The notes beneath the pieces are model-generated. The model was not told the origin of the DNA. It searched no databases and worked only from the letters and a program-made list of their open reading frames with translations. Shown piece by piece: positions 8,877 to 17,740 of a stretch of 64,000 bases of DNA; within the stretch, counting starts at the first letter, position 1; every line of letters begins with the position of its first letter. The DNA lies in assembly GCF_001433995.1 (NCBI RefSeq), contig NZ_AZCX01000001.1, positions 248,001-312,000 of the forward strand. The letters run 5' to 3'. A program made the position numbers and the translations under genes. Source of the DNA: Secundilactobacillus kimchicus JCM 15530 (GTDB lineage: Bacteria > Bacillota > Bacilli > Lactobacillales > Lactobacillaceae).

Positions 8877-9317
8877 CTATTCCTTGAATAAATCGACGTA
8901 TTCACCATAGCCAGCCGCTTCTAAGTCAGCTGCTGGAATGAACTTTAGAGCCGCTGAGTTGATGCAATACCGGAGTCCACCTTTATCTAACGGTCCGTCC
9001 GTAAAAACGTGCCCCAGATGAGAGTCAGCCTGACGAGACCGAACTTCGTCACGAATCATACCGTGAGACGTGTCTTTATGATCCGTTACAGCCCGTTTAG
9101 CGAGCGGTTTGGTAAACGACGGCCAACCACAGCCTGCATCATACTTATCACGCGAACTAAATAGCGGTTCACCACTCACAACATCAACGTATATCCCGGC
9201 TTCGTAAAAAGCGTCATACTGCCCAGAAAATGGCCGCTCAGTTGCTGCATTTTGAGTAACATCGTACGCCTCTTTTGATAAACGCTGCTTTAGATGACGT
9301 TTGTCTGCCTCTTCCAT
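8877..9317 (-). CDS. msrB: Peptide methionine-R-sulfoxide reductase MsrB
   Basis: 146 residues. The catalytic Cys lies in [13 protein letters not shown] (about residues 116-128), with CGWPSF and GHVF as conserved blocks. It reduces the R epimer of methionine sulfoxide. The two CxxC pairs that bind zinc in many MsrB proteins are missing, so this is the zinc-free form, which is common in Firmicutes. AAGGAGG precedes ATG 9317 with good spacing. It is the first gene of the msrB-msrA pair. Confidence 0.97.
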   Translation of the reverse strand: MEEADKRHLKQRLSKEAYDVTQNAATERPFSGQYDAFYEAGIYVDVVSGEPLFSSRDKYDAGCGWPSFTKPLAKRAVTDHKDTSHGMIRDEVRSRQADSHLGHVFTDGPLDKGGLRYCINSAALKFIPAADLEAAGYGEYVDLFKE

Positions 9318-9406
9318 TGCAATAGCCTCCTTAAATCAAATGGGTTGTACACAACCTAAATGCAGTATACGCACTTTCCGATAAAATCTCAAATTTGGTG
9401 CAAAAA

Positions 9407-9433
9407 AAGAACCGTAAAAATACGGTTCTTTTA
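9407..9433 (-). terminator. Terminator of ppaC
   Basis: Perfect 10-bp stem AAGAACCGTA / TACGGTTCTT around an AAAA loop, followed by a T run on the minus strand. Confidence 0.85.
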
Positions 9434-9440
9434 GAGAATC

Positions 9441-10370
9441 TTAACCTTCGAAAGCGTTTTGAAGCGGTGGCACAACCTGCTTTTTTCGTGAAACGACGCC
9501 CGGCAAGTTAGCCTTATCGTCGGTCAACGTCGTGTTAAAAGCTTTTTCAACAATGTCTTTTGGTTCGCCGTAAACAAATAGCTCTGAGTTACTGTCTAAA
9601 ATGTTAGTGGCTAAAACTAGGAATAAGTCGTAGCCTTCCTTAGCTGCTTCGTCAGCCATTGCGGCCTTCAGTCCGCTTTCACGACTTAAAACATCGTTTA
9701 AATCTACCGTGTTAATTTGGTCAATCCGAATATTCTTACCGGCCATTTCAAATGATTTAGCATCAGCTGCCACTAATTCGGCATCAGTTTTAGCGTCTAA
9801 GTTAGTCCCAGCCTTCAACATTTGAATACCGTACGTTTCGTAATCAACATCAGCAATTTCAGCTAACGTCTTAACGGCAATGCGATCATGATCAGTCGTT
9901 GTTGGTGATTTGAGCAACAACGTGTCAGAAATAATAGCTGATAACATAAGACCCGCAAGTTGGGCCGGAATTTCAATCTTGTTTTCATCAAACATGTTGG
10001 TCAAAATGGTGCTCGTGCACCCGACTGGCTCAGCTCTGTAATATAACGGAATCGTGGTTTCAAAGCCGGAAATTCGATGATGGTCGATAACGTGAGTCAC
10101 CGTCACGTCTTTGATATCAGCAACACTTTGCTGTGGTTCATTGTGGTCAACCAGCATGACAGTATCAACTTCGGAACCCGCCGTCTTAATAATCCGAGGA
10201 CTTGGTTCATTGAAGTAGTTTAAAACGAAGTTCGTTTCCATGTTCGGTTCGCCCAAAGCAACTGCTTCAACGTCATAACCTAGTTGGCTTTGAAAATAAG
10301 CGTACGCCTTTGCTGCAACAATTGCGTCAGTATCGGGATTTTGATGTCCAAAAATTAATTCTTTTGCCAT
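9441..10370 (-). CDS. ppaC: Manganese-dependent inorganic pyrophosphatase (DHH family)
   Basis: 309 residues, normal for family II pyrophosphatase. The metal-binding motifs are all present: [10 protein letters not shown] near the N-terminus, DHNE (about residue 76), and DHH within [11 protein letters not shown] (about residue 98). The C-terminal DHHA2 domain ends with [10 protein letters not shown]. It hydrolyses pyrophosphate to two phosphates in the cytoplasm, pulling biosynthetic reactions forward. Its own terminator follows directly. It lies downstream of a lysR gene on the same strand; the 42-base gap leaves co-transcription possible. Confidence 0.97.
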   Translation of the reverse strand: MAKELIFGHQNPDTDAIVAAKAYAYFQSQLGYDVEAVALGEPNMETNFVLNYFNEPSPRIIKTAGSEVDTVMLVDHNEPQQSVADIKDVTVTHVIDHHRISGFETTIPLYYRAEPVGCTSTILTNMFDENKIEIPAQLAGLMLSAIISDTLLLKSPTTTDHDRIAVKTLAEIADVDYETYGIQMLKAGTNLDAKTDAELVAADAKSFEMAGKNIRIDQINTVDLNDVLSRESGLKAAMADEAAKEGYDLFLVLATNILDSNSELFVYGEPKDIVEKAFNTTLTDDKANLPGVVSRKKQVVPPLQNAFEG

Positions 10371-10412
10371 GAATATTCGCTCCTCAATTGAAATTAATGG
10401 TGATTCTGGTTA

Positions 10413-11375
10413 TTACCGATTTTGTTGGATTTCCTGTAGCCGAGTCAAGTAGTCCTTCGTGTTGAGGTACTGATCAAACTGCGCTAAGAAGTGACCAATA
10501 CGCGGGATTTTGTCCTTTCCACGACGAAAGACAAACGCTAAATCAAACCGGATATTAGGTTCAAAACGAGCGGTCCAAGTCTGTTCTTGGGCGCCTTGAC
10601 CCATCATAAAGGAGTTTGGTAAAGCCGTGTACGCACCCGTTTGAGTTGAGAACCGCAACAGTTGTTGCGGAGTCGTAAACCGAGCGACGCTGTCTGGAAA
10701 ATTAACCATGGCGTTCTTAAATGATTCGTGGAGCACATGATTTAAGTAGTAGTTCATCGGATAAGTCACCCATGGCGTCTCAGGCACGTCGTTAAACTTG
10801 ATCCGCTTCTTCTTACTTAGTGATTCATCATGGTGGATGAACAAGAGATCGTCGCTGATGATCCGCTTGGATTCATACGGCTTCCAGTTCTTAATGGAAT
10901 CATCTGGCAGGTACATAATGGCAAGATCAATTTGGTTATTTTCAAGCCGGTCCCAGAGTTCTTTCCGAGTGAGCATGTGGAACGTAATTTGAACGTCGGG
11001 ATTTTCCCGGTAAGACTGAATAGCGAAGTCTTCAAAGACACTATCTTCAACTGAAGCCAAAAGGCCGACGTTGATTTCCCCTTGCGTTGCACTCGTCGAC
11101 TGCTGAATCTGGTCAGTAGCGTGGTTGAGTACATCATAGATCTTGTGGGTCGCATCCAGCATCGTGTAACCAGCGTCCGTCAGACGGAGTTTTTTACCAA
11201 CTGAGTAAAACAACCGTGCGCCGACAGTCCGCTCCAACTTTTTAATTTGTTGCGTTAGGGCTGGCTGGGTAATTCCCAAAATTTGTGCGGCCTGCGTATA
11301 GTTCATCGTTTCGGTCAACTGCAAAAAGTAAGTTAACGTTTTTGAGGAAAAGATGCTTTCTTGCTTAGTTTTCAT
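10413..11375 (-). CDS. LysR family transcriptional regulator
   Basis: 320 residues. The N-terminal helix-turn-helix reads YTQAAQILGITQPALTQQIK (about residues 25-44), followed by ARLFYSVGKKLRLTDAG and an effector-binding domain. I chose ATG 11375 with AGGAGGG seven bases upstream; the longer frame (to 11429) would start before the promoter-like palindrome. It is transcribed toward ppaC. The effector and targets are unknown. A 20-base palindrome at 11407-11426 is a likely autoregulatory site. Confidence 0.9.
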   Translation of the reverse strand: MKTKQESIFSSKTLTYFLQLTETMNYTQAAQILGITQPALTQQIKKLERTVGARLFYSVGKKLRLTDAGYTMLDATHKIYDVLNHATDQIQQSTSATQGEINVGLLASVEDSVFEDFAIQSYRENPDVQITFHMLTRKELWDRLENNQIDLAIMYLPDDSIKNWKPYESKRIISDDLLFIHHDESLSKKKRIKFNDVPETPWVTYPMNYYLNHVLHESFKNAMVNFPDSVARFTTPQQLLRFSTQTGAYTALPNSFMMGQGAQEQTWTARFEPNIRFDLAFVFRRGKDKIPRIGHFLAQFDQYLNTKDYLTRLQEIQQNR

Positions 11376-11406
11376 GGAAGGCCCTCCTAAAAATGGACAA
11401 CTTTTA

Positions 11407-11426
11407 GTTATTAAATATATAATAAC
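11407..11426. promoter_or_regulatory. Palindrome upstream of lysR, candidate autoregulatory site
   Basis: Perfect 7-bp arms GTTATTA / TAATAAC around a 6-base AT centre, 32 bases before the lysR start. The centre contains a TATATT that could serve as a -10 on the minus strand. LysR proteins usually bind palindromes of this size and repress their own gene. Confidence 0.4.
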
Positions 11427-11484
11427 CATCTTCGACTAATTTCGCAATTAATGTCATTTAAAAATAATGGCACTCTTATTAAAA

Positions 11485-13935
11485 TTAAGACAATATTAAC
11501 GTTTTGGGCTTTATCCGCATCGTAACGGGCGTCCCTTCGGCGTCAGTATCCACGACGAAGGTCCCGTTTGAATAACGATTACTAAGTGGATAGTCAGCCG
11601 GCAACACGTCATGGTGACGACGGTGATCGGTCACAATTTCAATTGGATCAGTCGCCGCTGAAAGCGTCAAAAAGTCAACGACGGTATGTGGGTTAGACTT
11701 CAGGGCATGTAGAATTAATACCCCTTTTCTTGCCCGACTCGTGATCGGTAATTCACTAGCAGCCATCTTTTTGAAGGCTCCACGTTGCGTAATTAAAGCG
11801 ACTTCGCTTGATTCCTGAACGAGGTGTAGGTCTACAACAGCATCATCTTCACCAAGGTTCATGGATTTAACGCCGGTCGTCCGTGCACCATTAACTGGAA
11901 TCTCGGCTAAATCGTAACGCAACGCTAATCCCTGTTTGGACATCAAAAGAACCGTGCTGCCAATGGCAGGCTTCGGTAGGTAAATCACGTTCACAACTGA
12001 CGCTGAGGCTGTTTTGAGTTTTTCGTACACCATTGCCCGTTTCTTATAAGTCCGACCCGGGTGCAGATCCTTGACGCTCGTCCGTTTGACATAGCCGTCA
12101 TCGGTTGCAATCAAGAACTCTCCTGGCACCTGAAGCGTCTTAAACGCATAAGTGGCCATGATCATTTCATCATCTGCAAGCCCGATTGTTTGCGAAATGT
12201 GTTCACCGGTTTCTTTCCAGCGCGCGTCGGTAATCTCGTGCACTGGTCGATAAATCAAGTTACCCTTGTTCGTGAACATTAATAAATGGTCGCGAGTGCT
12301 GAGTCGCTCTGTAAAGATTGGATAATCATCTTCTTTAAGGCCGTTGTCTTCGGGATCCGAAGCACTATACGACCGGACGGCACTGCGCTTTAAATAACCG
12401 TCATGGCTCACTAGGACCACTACGTCTTCGTCAGCGACGACAACTTCCTTGGCAATCTTAATGGTTTCAATTTCGGCTTGAATCTCGGTTCGCCGATCGT
12501 TTCGGTAAGTCTTGTTGATCGCCTTAAGTTCCTGACGCAGGACTTTATTCAGTTCTTTATTGTCAGCCAATATGAGTTGATAAGCCTGAATATTCTTATC
12601 AAGTTCAGCGGCTTCCGCTTCTAACGCGGTGACGTCAGTATTAGTTAAACGATACAGTTGTAACGCTACAATAGCGTCTGCTTGAGCCTCTGAAAAGGCA
12701 TATTCGCTAACCAAGTTATCACGGGCATCCTTGCGGTTTTGACTTGCCCGAATCGTCTTGATGACCTCGTCCAAAATGGACAGGGCCTTAATTAGACCGG
12801 CCACAATATGCTGCCGTTTTTGAGCCTTATCAAGATCGAACCGCGTTCTGCGAGTAATCACGTCTTGTTGATGTTCGATGTAAGCTTCAAGAATCGTCTT
12901 GAGTCCAACGTGTTCAGGTCGACGATGATTGATGGCCACCATATTAAAGTTGTAGGTCACTTGTAAATCTGTATTTTTGTACAGATAGTTCAGAATTCCC
13001 TCGGCGTCGGCCTCACGCTTTAACTCAATGGCAATTGACAGTCCCTCACGGTCCGATTCATCCCGAACTTCCGAGATTCCCTCAACCTTTTTAAGTAACC
13101 GAATTTCGTCAATACGCTTCACTAGTTGCGCCTTGTTAACCTCATAAGGAATCTCAGTGACCCGAATTAACGATTTATTTCCCCGCAGATCCTCAACGTG
13201 AGTCCTAGAGCGCACGACAATCCGACCACGGCCAGTTTCATAAGCTTTTTTGATGCCATCAAGCCCCTGAACAATGCCTCCGGTTGGAAAATCAGGTCCC
13301 TTAACGAATTGCATCAAATCATCTAATTCAGCATTCGGATGGGCCAACAAGTATAAGACAGCATCGATGGTCTCACCTAAATTGTGCGGTGGAATATCCG
13401 TCGCATACCCGGCCGATATCCCCGTTGCCCCGTTAATTAGCAGATTAGGAAACTTTGCGGGAAGCACTGTCGGTTCGTACTCCGTATCATCGAAGTTTAA
13501 AACCATATCAACCGTATTTTTATCGATATCCTTTAATAGCTCGCCAGCAATTTTGCTGATTCGAGCTTCCGTATACCGCATAGCAGCTGCGGGGTCACCG
13601 TCCATTGACCCGTTATTCCCGTGCATTTCGACCAAGGGTTCACGGACTTTCCAGTCTTGACTCATTCGAGTGAGCGCTTCGTAAATGGAACTGTCACCGT
13701 GAGGGTGAAAATTCCCCATAACGTTCCCGACGGACTTTGCCGACTTTCGAAATGGTTTGTCATACGTGTTGCCATCCTGGTTCATTGCAAATAAAATGCG
13801 TCGCTGAACCGGTTTGAGGCCGTCACGAATATCGGGTAAGGCCCGTTCTTGGATGATCGACTTGGAATAACGGCCAAATCGGTCGCTCATGACTTCTTCC
13901 AAAGTCAGTTCTTGAATTCGTTGTGTGTCAGCCAA
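11485..13935 (-). CDS. parC: DNA topoisomerase IV subunit A
   Basis: 816 residues. The catalytic Tyr sits in AAMRYTEARIS (about residue 120), and the quinolone-determining region reads HPHGDSSIYEAL with Ser and Glu at the two usual resistance positions, so it appears wild type. The winged-helix/tower domain is followed by a C-terminal beta-propeller. ParC is chosen over GyrA by the preceding partner gene and the lack of a GyrA box; the protein unlinks daughter chromosomes. The start is TTG 13935 with GGGAG upstream. It follows parE by 17 bases. Confidence 0.96.
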   Translation of the reverse strand: MADTQRIQELTLEEVMSDRFGRYSKSIIQERALPDIRDGLKPVQRRILFAMNQDGNTYDKPFRKSAKSVGNVMGNFHPHGDSSIYEALTRMSQDWKVREPLVEMHGNNGSMDGDPAAAMRYTEARISKIAGELLKDIDKNTVDMVLNFDDTEYEPTVLPAKFPNLLINGATGISAGYATDIPPHNLGETIDAVLYLLAHPNAELDDLMQFVKGPDFPTGGIVQGLDGIKKAYETGRGRIVVRSRTHVEDLRGNKSLIRVTEIPYEVNKAQLVKRIDEIRLLKKVEGISEVRDESDREGLSIAIELKREADAEGILNYLYKNTDLQVTYNFNMVAINHRRPEHVGLKTILEAYIEHQQDVITRRTRFDLDKAQKRQHIVAGLIKALSILDEVIKTIRASQNRKDARDNLVSEYAFSEAQADAIVALQLYRLTNTDVTALEAEAAELDKNIQAYQLILADNKELNKVLRQELKAINKTYRNDRRTEIQAEIETIKIAKEVVVADEDVVVLVSHDGYLKRSAVRSYSASDPEDNGLKEDDYPIFTERLSTRDHLLMFTNKGNLIYRPVHEITDARWKETGEHISQTIGLADDEMIMATYAFKTLQVPGEFLIATDDGYVKRTSVKDLHPGRTYKKRAMVYEKLKTASASVVNVIYLPKPAIGSTVLLMSKQGLALRYDLAEIPVNGARTTGVKSMNLGEDDAVVDLHLVQESSEVALITQRGAFKKMAASELPITSRARKGVLILHALKSNPHTVVDFLTLSAATDPIEIVTDHRRHHDVLPADYPLSNRYSNGTFVVDTDAEGTPVTMRIKPKTLILS

Positions 13936-13952
13936 TCAGCTTTTCTCCCTTC

Positions 13953-15935
13953 TTACTGGTTTTTGGTTGTTACTGCTGTCTGTGACTCAGCAACGTTGCT
14001 GTCTAAAATGCTACCGTCCTCTTCTAACGTGAACGCGACATTGTCTTCAATCCACTTCCGGCGGGGTTCAACTTTATCCCCCATCAGTGTTGTCACGCGG
14101 CGCTCAGCCAAGGCAGCATCATCAATTCTAACGCGCACCAACGTCCGGGCGTCTGGATCCATCGTCGTCTCCCATAATTGTTCGGCGTCCATTTCACCAA
14201 GCCCCTTAAATCGTTGTAATTTGTAGCCCTTTAAGTCCCTCGTTTTTTTAGCGAGCTCGTCGTCTGTCCAGGCATAATCTTCGGTCTGCTTTTTGCCGGC
14301 CTTTTGGATCATGTAAAGTGGCGGAAGCGCAATGTACACCCGACCCGCATCAATCATGGGTCGCATATACTTGTAGAAGAAGGTTAACAGTAGCGTTTGG
14401 ATGTGCGCACCGTCATCGTCGGCATCGGTCATGATAATGATCTTATCGTAGTTGGCATCCTCGATACTAAAATCGGCGCCAACGCCAGCACCAATTGTGT
14501 AGATCATGGTGTTAAGCTCTTCATTTTTCATGACGTCTTCCAACTTGGCCTTTTCGGTGTTAAGCACCTTCCCACGAAGCGGCAGAATTGCTTGGAACTT
14601 CCGGTTTCGACCCTGTTTTGCCGAACCTCCAGCGGAGTCCCCCTCGACAAGGAAAAGTTCGTTCTTATCTGCGTTTTTGGATTGAGCAGGCGTCAATTTA
14701 CCGGATAGTAACCGTTCCTTACGCTTTTGCTTCTTACCGTTTCGGCTTTCATCACGGGCTTTGCGAGCCGCTTCCCGGGCAGTTCTGGCCCGCAATGACT
14801 TGTGAATCATGGCCTGGGCGAATTCACCGTTCTCCATCAAATAATAGCCCAGCTGTTCGCTAAGAACCGTGTCAACAATCGTTCGTGCTTCCGGCGTCCC
14901 CAGCTTCTCTTTAGTCTGACCTTCAAATTGTAGAAGTTCTTCTGGAACTCGCAGTGAAATAACCGCTGACAAGCCTTCTCGTACGTCGGACCCTTCGAGG
15001 TTTTTATCGCGGTCCTTCAGCAAACCAACTTTACGGGCGTATTCGTTGAACGCCTTGGTCCAAGCACTCTTCATTCCCGATTCGTGAGTCCCACCATCTT
15101 TGGTCCGGACATTGTTAACAAACGACAATAACGTTTCCGAATAGCCATCGTTGTACTGTGCCGCAACCTCCACTTCAATGCCGTCTTTACTCCCATCAAA
15201 ATACATGACATCGCCGATGGTTTCCTTGTCTTCGTTTAAGTAACCCACGAATTCCTTAATGCCATCTTCGAAATGGAAAACTTCTTCTTGCTCCTGACCG
15301 GCCCGCTTATCCGTAAGCGTGATTTTAACACCTTTCAGCAAAAACGCTGATTCGCGCAACCGTTCAGCAAGCGTCGAAAAGTTAAATACCGTGGTTGTAA
15401 AAATGCTGCCATCGGGCTTAAAACGCAGGCGGGTTCCCGTATGTTTGCGGGTCTTGCCCTTCTTAATCAACGTCGTCACCGGATGACCGCCGTCTTTAAA
15501 TTGCTGTTCATACAATTCGCCATCGCGCACAATATCGACCGTCAGTTCGGTTGACAGTGCGTTGACGACACTGGCCCCAACACCGTGAAGGCCCCCCGAC
15601 GTTTTATAGCCGCCTTGGCCGAACTTTCCACCGGCATGAAGCACCGTCAAAATAACTTCTGGGGTCGGCTTACCAGAAGCGTGCATCCCCACTGGCATGC
15701 CACGTCCGTGATCGACAACGGTAATGGCGTTGTCAGCTTCAATGGTCACGTTGATTTCGTCCCCATATCCCGCTAACGCTTCATCAACCGCGTTATCAAC
15801 AATTTCATAGACCAGGTGGTGCAGGCCCTTGCCATCGGTTGAGCCAATGTACATCCCTGGCCGCTTACGAACCGCTTCTAGGCCCTCAAGAACCTGGATG
15901 GATGAATCATCATAGGTTGTTTTATTTTTGGCCAC
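13953..15935 (-). CDS. parE: DNA topoisomerase IV subunit B
   Basis: 660 residues with GHKL ATPase motifs (EIVDNAVDEALAGYG, DHGRGMPVG, GGLHGVGASVVNALS), transducer domain and the TOPRIM block EGDSAGGSAKQGRNR with DADDDGAHI and the C-terminal FKGLGEM. It provides ATP hydrolysis for topoisomerase IV. The start is GTG 15935 with AAAGGAG 10 bases upstream. It heads the parE-parC operon and is divergent from plsY, an arrangement common in lactobacilli. Confidence 0.96.
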   Translation of the reverse strand: MAKNKTTYDDSSIQVLEGLEAVRKRPGMYIGSTDGKGLHHLVYEIVDNAVDEALAGYGDEINVTIEADNAITVVDHGRGMPVGMHASGKPTPEVILTVLHAGGKFGQGGYKTSGGLHGVGASVVNALSTELTVDIVRDGELYEQQFKDGGHPVTTLIKKGKTRKHTGTRLRFKPDGSIFTTTVFNFSTLAERLRESAFLLKGVKITLTDKRAGQEQEEVFHFEDGIKEFVGYLNEDKETIGDVMYFDGSKDGIEVEVAAQYNDGYSETLLSFVNNVRTKDGGTHESGMKSAWTKAFNEYARKVGLLKDRDKNLEGSDVREGLSAVISLRVPEELLQFEGQTKEKLGTPEARTIVDTVLSEQLGYYLMENGEFAQAMIHKSLRARTAREAARKARDESRNGKKQKRKERLLSGKLTPAQSKNADKNELFLVEGDSAGGSAKQGRNRKFQAILPLRGKVLNTEKAKLEDVMKNEELNTMIYTIGAGVGADFSIEDANYDKIIIMTDADDDGAHIQTLLLTFFYKYMRPMIDAGRVYIALPPLYMIQKAGKKQTEDYAWTDDELAKKTRDLKGYKLQRFKGLGEMDAEQLWETTMDPDARTLVRVRIDDAALAERRVTTLMGDKVEPRRKWIEDNVAFTLEEDGSILDSNVAESQTAVTTKNQ

Positions 15936-16031
15936 TCAAAAGACTCCTTTCAAACCAGCTGAGCTGATTTGTCTGTTTAACGTATTTTATTTGTTCCTAA
16001 CGTAAAAACCGTCGTTAAGCCATCTGAAAAA

Positions 16032-16040
16032 TGCTAAAAT
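16032..16040 (+). promoter_or_regulatory. Extended -10 promoter element of plsY
   Basis: TGCTAAAAT fits the extended -10 pattern TGnTAAAAT, with no clear -35. It lies 42 bases before the TTG start of plsY. Confidence 0.45.
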
Positions 16041-16081
16041 ATAACTCAGCGACTCATGAGATAGATACGGAGGGAACCGTT

Positions 16082-16690
16082 TTGAAACTTGGATTGTTAC
16101 TTGTTATTGCCTACTTACTTGGGGCAATTCCTAATGGCGTTTGGATCGGCAAACTATTTTTTCACACCGATATTCGCCAAGCTGGTTCTGGCAATATTGG
16201 AACAACGAATACTTACCGGGTATTTGGCCCAGTTGCCGGAACCGCCGTTTTGGTCCTTGACTTAGCGAAAGGGACCGTTGCAACACTGCTTCCGCTTTGG
16301 TTTGGCATAACAACCGTCAACCCACTTGTCTTTGGGCTAATGGCCATTATTGGGCACACCTTTTCAGTGTTTGATCACTTCAAGGGGGGCAAAGCGGTCG
16401 CAACTAGTGCGGGAATGTTACTCGTCTACAACCCGGTGCTGTTCGTTGTTGCGTCGTTATTATTTGTCAGCCTAATCTATTTAACCAGTATGGTCAGCTT
16501 GGCGTCAATGATTTCTTTCACAATTATCACAATTATTAGTTTTGCGATTCAAGACTGGCTGCTTGCTGTTCTCGCTTTGGCATTGACCGTCTTTGTGTAT
16601 TACCGCCACCGAGAAAATATCAAACGAATCGCAAACGGGACCGAAAATATGGTACCGTTTGGCATTGGCTATAAACGTCGCAATCGCTAA
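16082..16690 (+). CDS. plsY: Glycerol-3-phosphate acyltransferase PlsY
   Basis: 202 residues with five hydrophobic segments. The motifs GSGNIGTTNTYRVFG and GHTFSVFDHFKGGKAVAT are the PlsY signatures. It moves an acyl group from acyl phosphate to glycerol-3-phosphate in the membrane, the first step of phospholipid synthesis. I chose TTG 16082 (MKLGLLLVIAYLLGAIPNG) with CGGAGGGA upstream; a longer frame from 16031 would begin within the promoter. It is divergent from parE. Confidence 0.95.
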   Translation: MKLGLLLVIAYLLGAIPNGVWIGKLFFHTDIRQAGSGNIGTTNTYRVFGPVAGTAVLVLDLAKGTVATLLPLWFGITTVNPLVFGLMAIIGHTFSVFDHFKGGKAVATSAGMLLVYNPVLFVVASLLFVSLIYLTSMVSLASMISFTIITIISFAIQDWLLAVLALALTVFVYYRHRENIKRIANGTENMVPFGIGYKRRNR

Positions 16691-16692
16691 GA

Positions 16693-16729
16693 AAAACGAT
16701 TGGTGCATTGGCATCAACCGTTTTTTTGT
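16693..16729. terminator. Bidirectional terminator between plsY and galM-like gene
   Basis: Arms AAACGATTGGTG and CATCAACCGTTT pair with two G-U or mismatched positions. A-rich and T-rich flanks suit both convergent genes. Confidence 0.7.
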
Positions 16730-17611
16730 TTAGAAAAATCGTAATTGATAGGCAGCTTCAAACTGCGTGTTAGGCGCTAATTGTTGAATCGCCTGCTTAT
16801 GGGTCAATTCACCGTCTGCAGTCAAATTGTCGGCGATCCCCCACCATGGTTCGATGCAGACAAACGGTGCCTGCTTCGGATATGGGGACCAAATGCCAAC
16901 GTAGGGTGCTTGCGCCAGTGTCAGTGCAACACCGTGGTCGTTCAGCGTTGAACTGAGCATCACCGTTGTCTCAACCTGGTTAAGATCCAAAATCAGTGCA
17001 TCTTGGTCGAACAAGTCATGGTCGAGTTGTAACGGCGTCGTCAAGTTCAATTCTTTTTCGTGTTGCGCGTCGTTGTATGGGCCAACCAACGGAATTTGAG
17101 GATAGGTTTTCTTGGGGGCAACCGTGATTTGGTAATCTTCAAAACCGCCCTCATTTGCGCCCAGTGGAACGTTGAATGCCGGATGTCCGCCAATCGAAAA
17201 CGGTAGCATCGCTTCGGCATCGGGGTTTTCGACATGGTAGGTCACCGTCAGCATATGACCTTCTAGTGTATAGCGTAGCTGAAGCTTGAAGTCGAAAGGA
17301 TACATTGCTTTAGTCACATCATCGGCTACCAATTCAAAAATGGCGGATGTCGCATCGTGGCTGACGACCTTAAACGTTTGATCACGGGCAAACCCGTGCT
17401 GGGTCATCTTATAAGATTGGCCAGCCACCGTATAGTGGTCGTCCTTTAATCGGCCGACAATTGGAAATAAGACCGGTGCGTGCCGCCCCCAGAACTTCGG
17501 ATCAGCTTGCCACATGTATTCCAGATTTTCAGACTGCTCCTTAACGCTGCTTAATTCTGCACCGTCAGGGTTAATTTGAACCTTTAAATCAGCATTGTTT
17601 AACTCAATCAC
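16730..17611 (-). CDS. Aldose 1-epimerase family protein (LacX type)
   Basis: 293 residues of the galactose mutarotase fold. LacX-like features are the opening IELNNADLKVQINPDGAELSS, the pair of blocks WGRHAPVLFPIVGRL and MTQHGFARDQTF, and GGHPAFNVPL. Members interconvert anomers of hexoses or hexose phosphates; the true substrate of LacX proteins is uncertain. The start is GTG 17611 with GGAGGG upstream. It is a single gene between terminators and not part of a sugar operon, so the substrate cannot be inferred from context. Confidence 0.88.
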   Translation of the reverse strand: MIELNNADLKVQINPDGAELSSVKEQSENLEYMWQADPKFWGRHAPVLFPIVGRLKDDHYTVAGQSYKMTQHGFARDQTFKVVSHDATSAIFELVADDVTKAMYPFDFKLQLRYTLEGHMLTVTYHVENPDAEAMLPFSIGGHPAFNVPLGANEGGFEDYQITVAPKKTYPQIPLVGPYNDAQHEKELNLTTPLQLDHDLFDQDALILDLNQVETTVMLSSTLNDHGVALTLAQAPYVGIWSPYPKQAPFVCIEPWWGIADNLTADGELTHKQAIQQLAPNTQFEAAYQLRFF

Positions 17612-17684
17612 GGTAATCCCTCCGTTAGGCTTATCATTCGTTAACCCTTAAAGTATAGACCTTTTTGCCCCACACTGTCACCAA

Positions 17685-17723
17685 AAAAGCCACATTACCT
17701 CAAATCCGGTAGTGTGACTTTTT
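17685..17723 (-). terminator. Terminator of hslU
   Basis: Minus-strand hairpin GTCACACTACC / GGTAATGTGGC with G-U pairs, followed by TTTTTT. It ends the xerC-hslV-hslU operon. Confidence 0.7.
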
Positions 17724-17740
17724 AATTTGACCTCACTGAT

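Noticed and set aside
11375-11429. Longer LysR start at 11429.
   Set aside because: It would begin before the palindrome and promoter-like sequence, while ATG 11375 has a perfect RBS.
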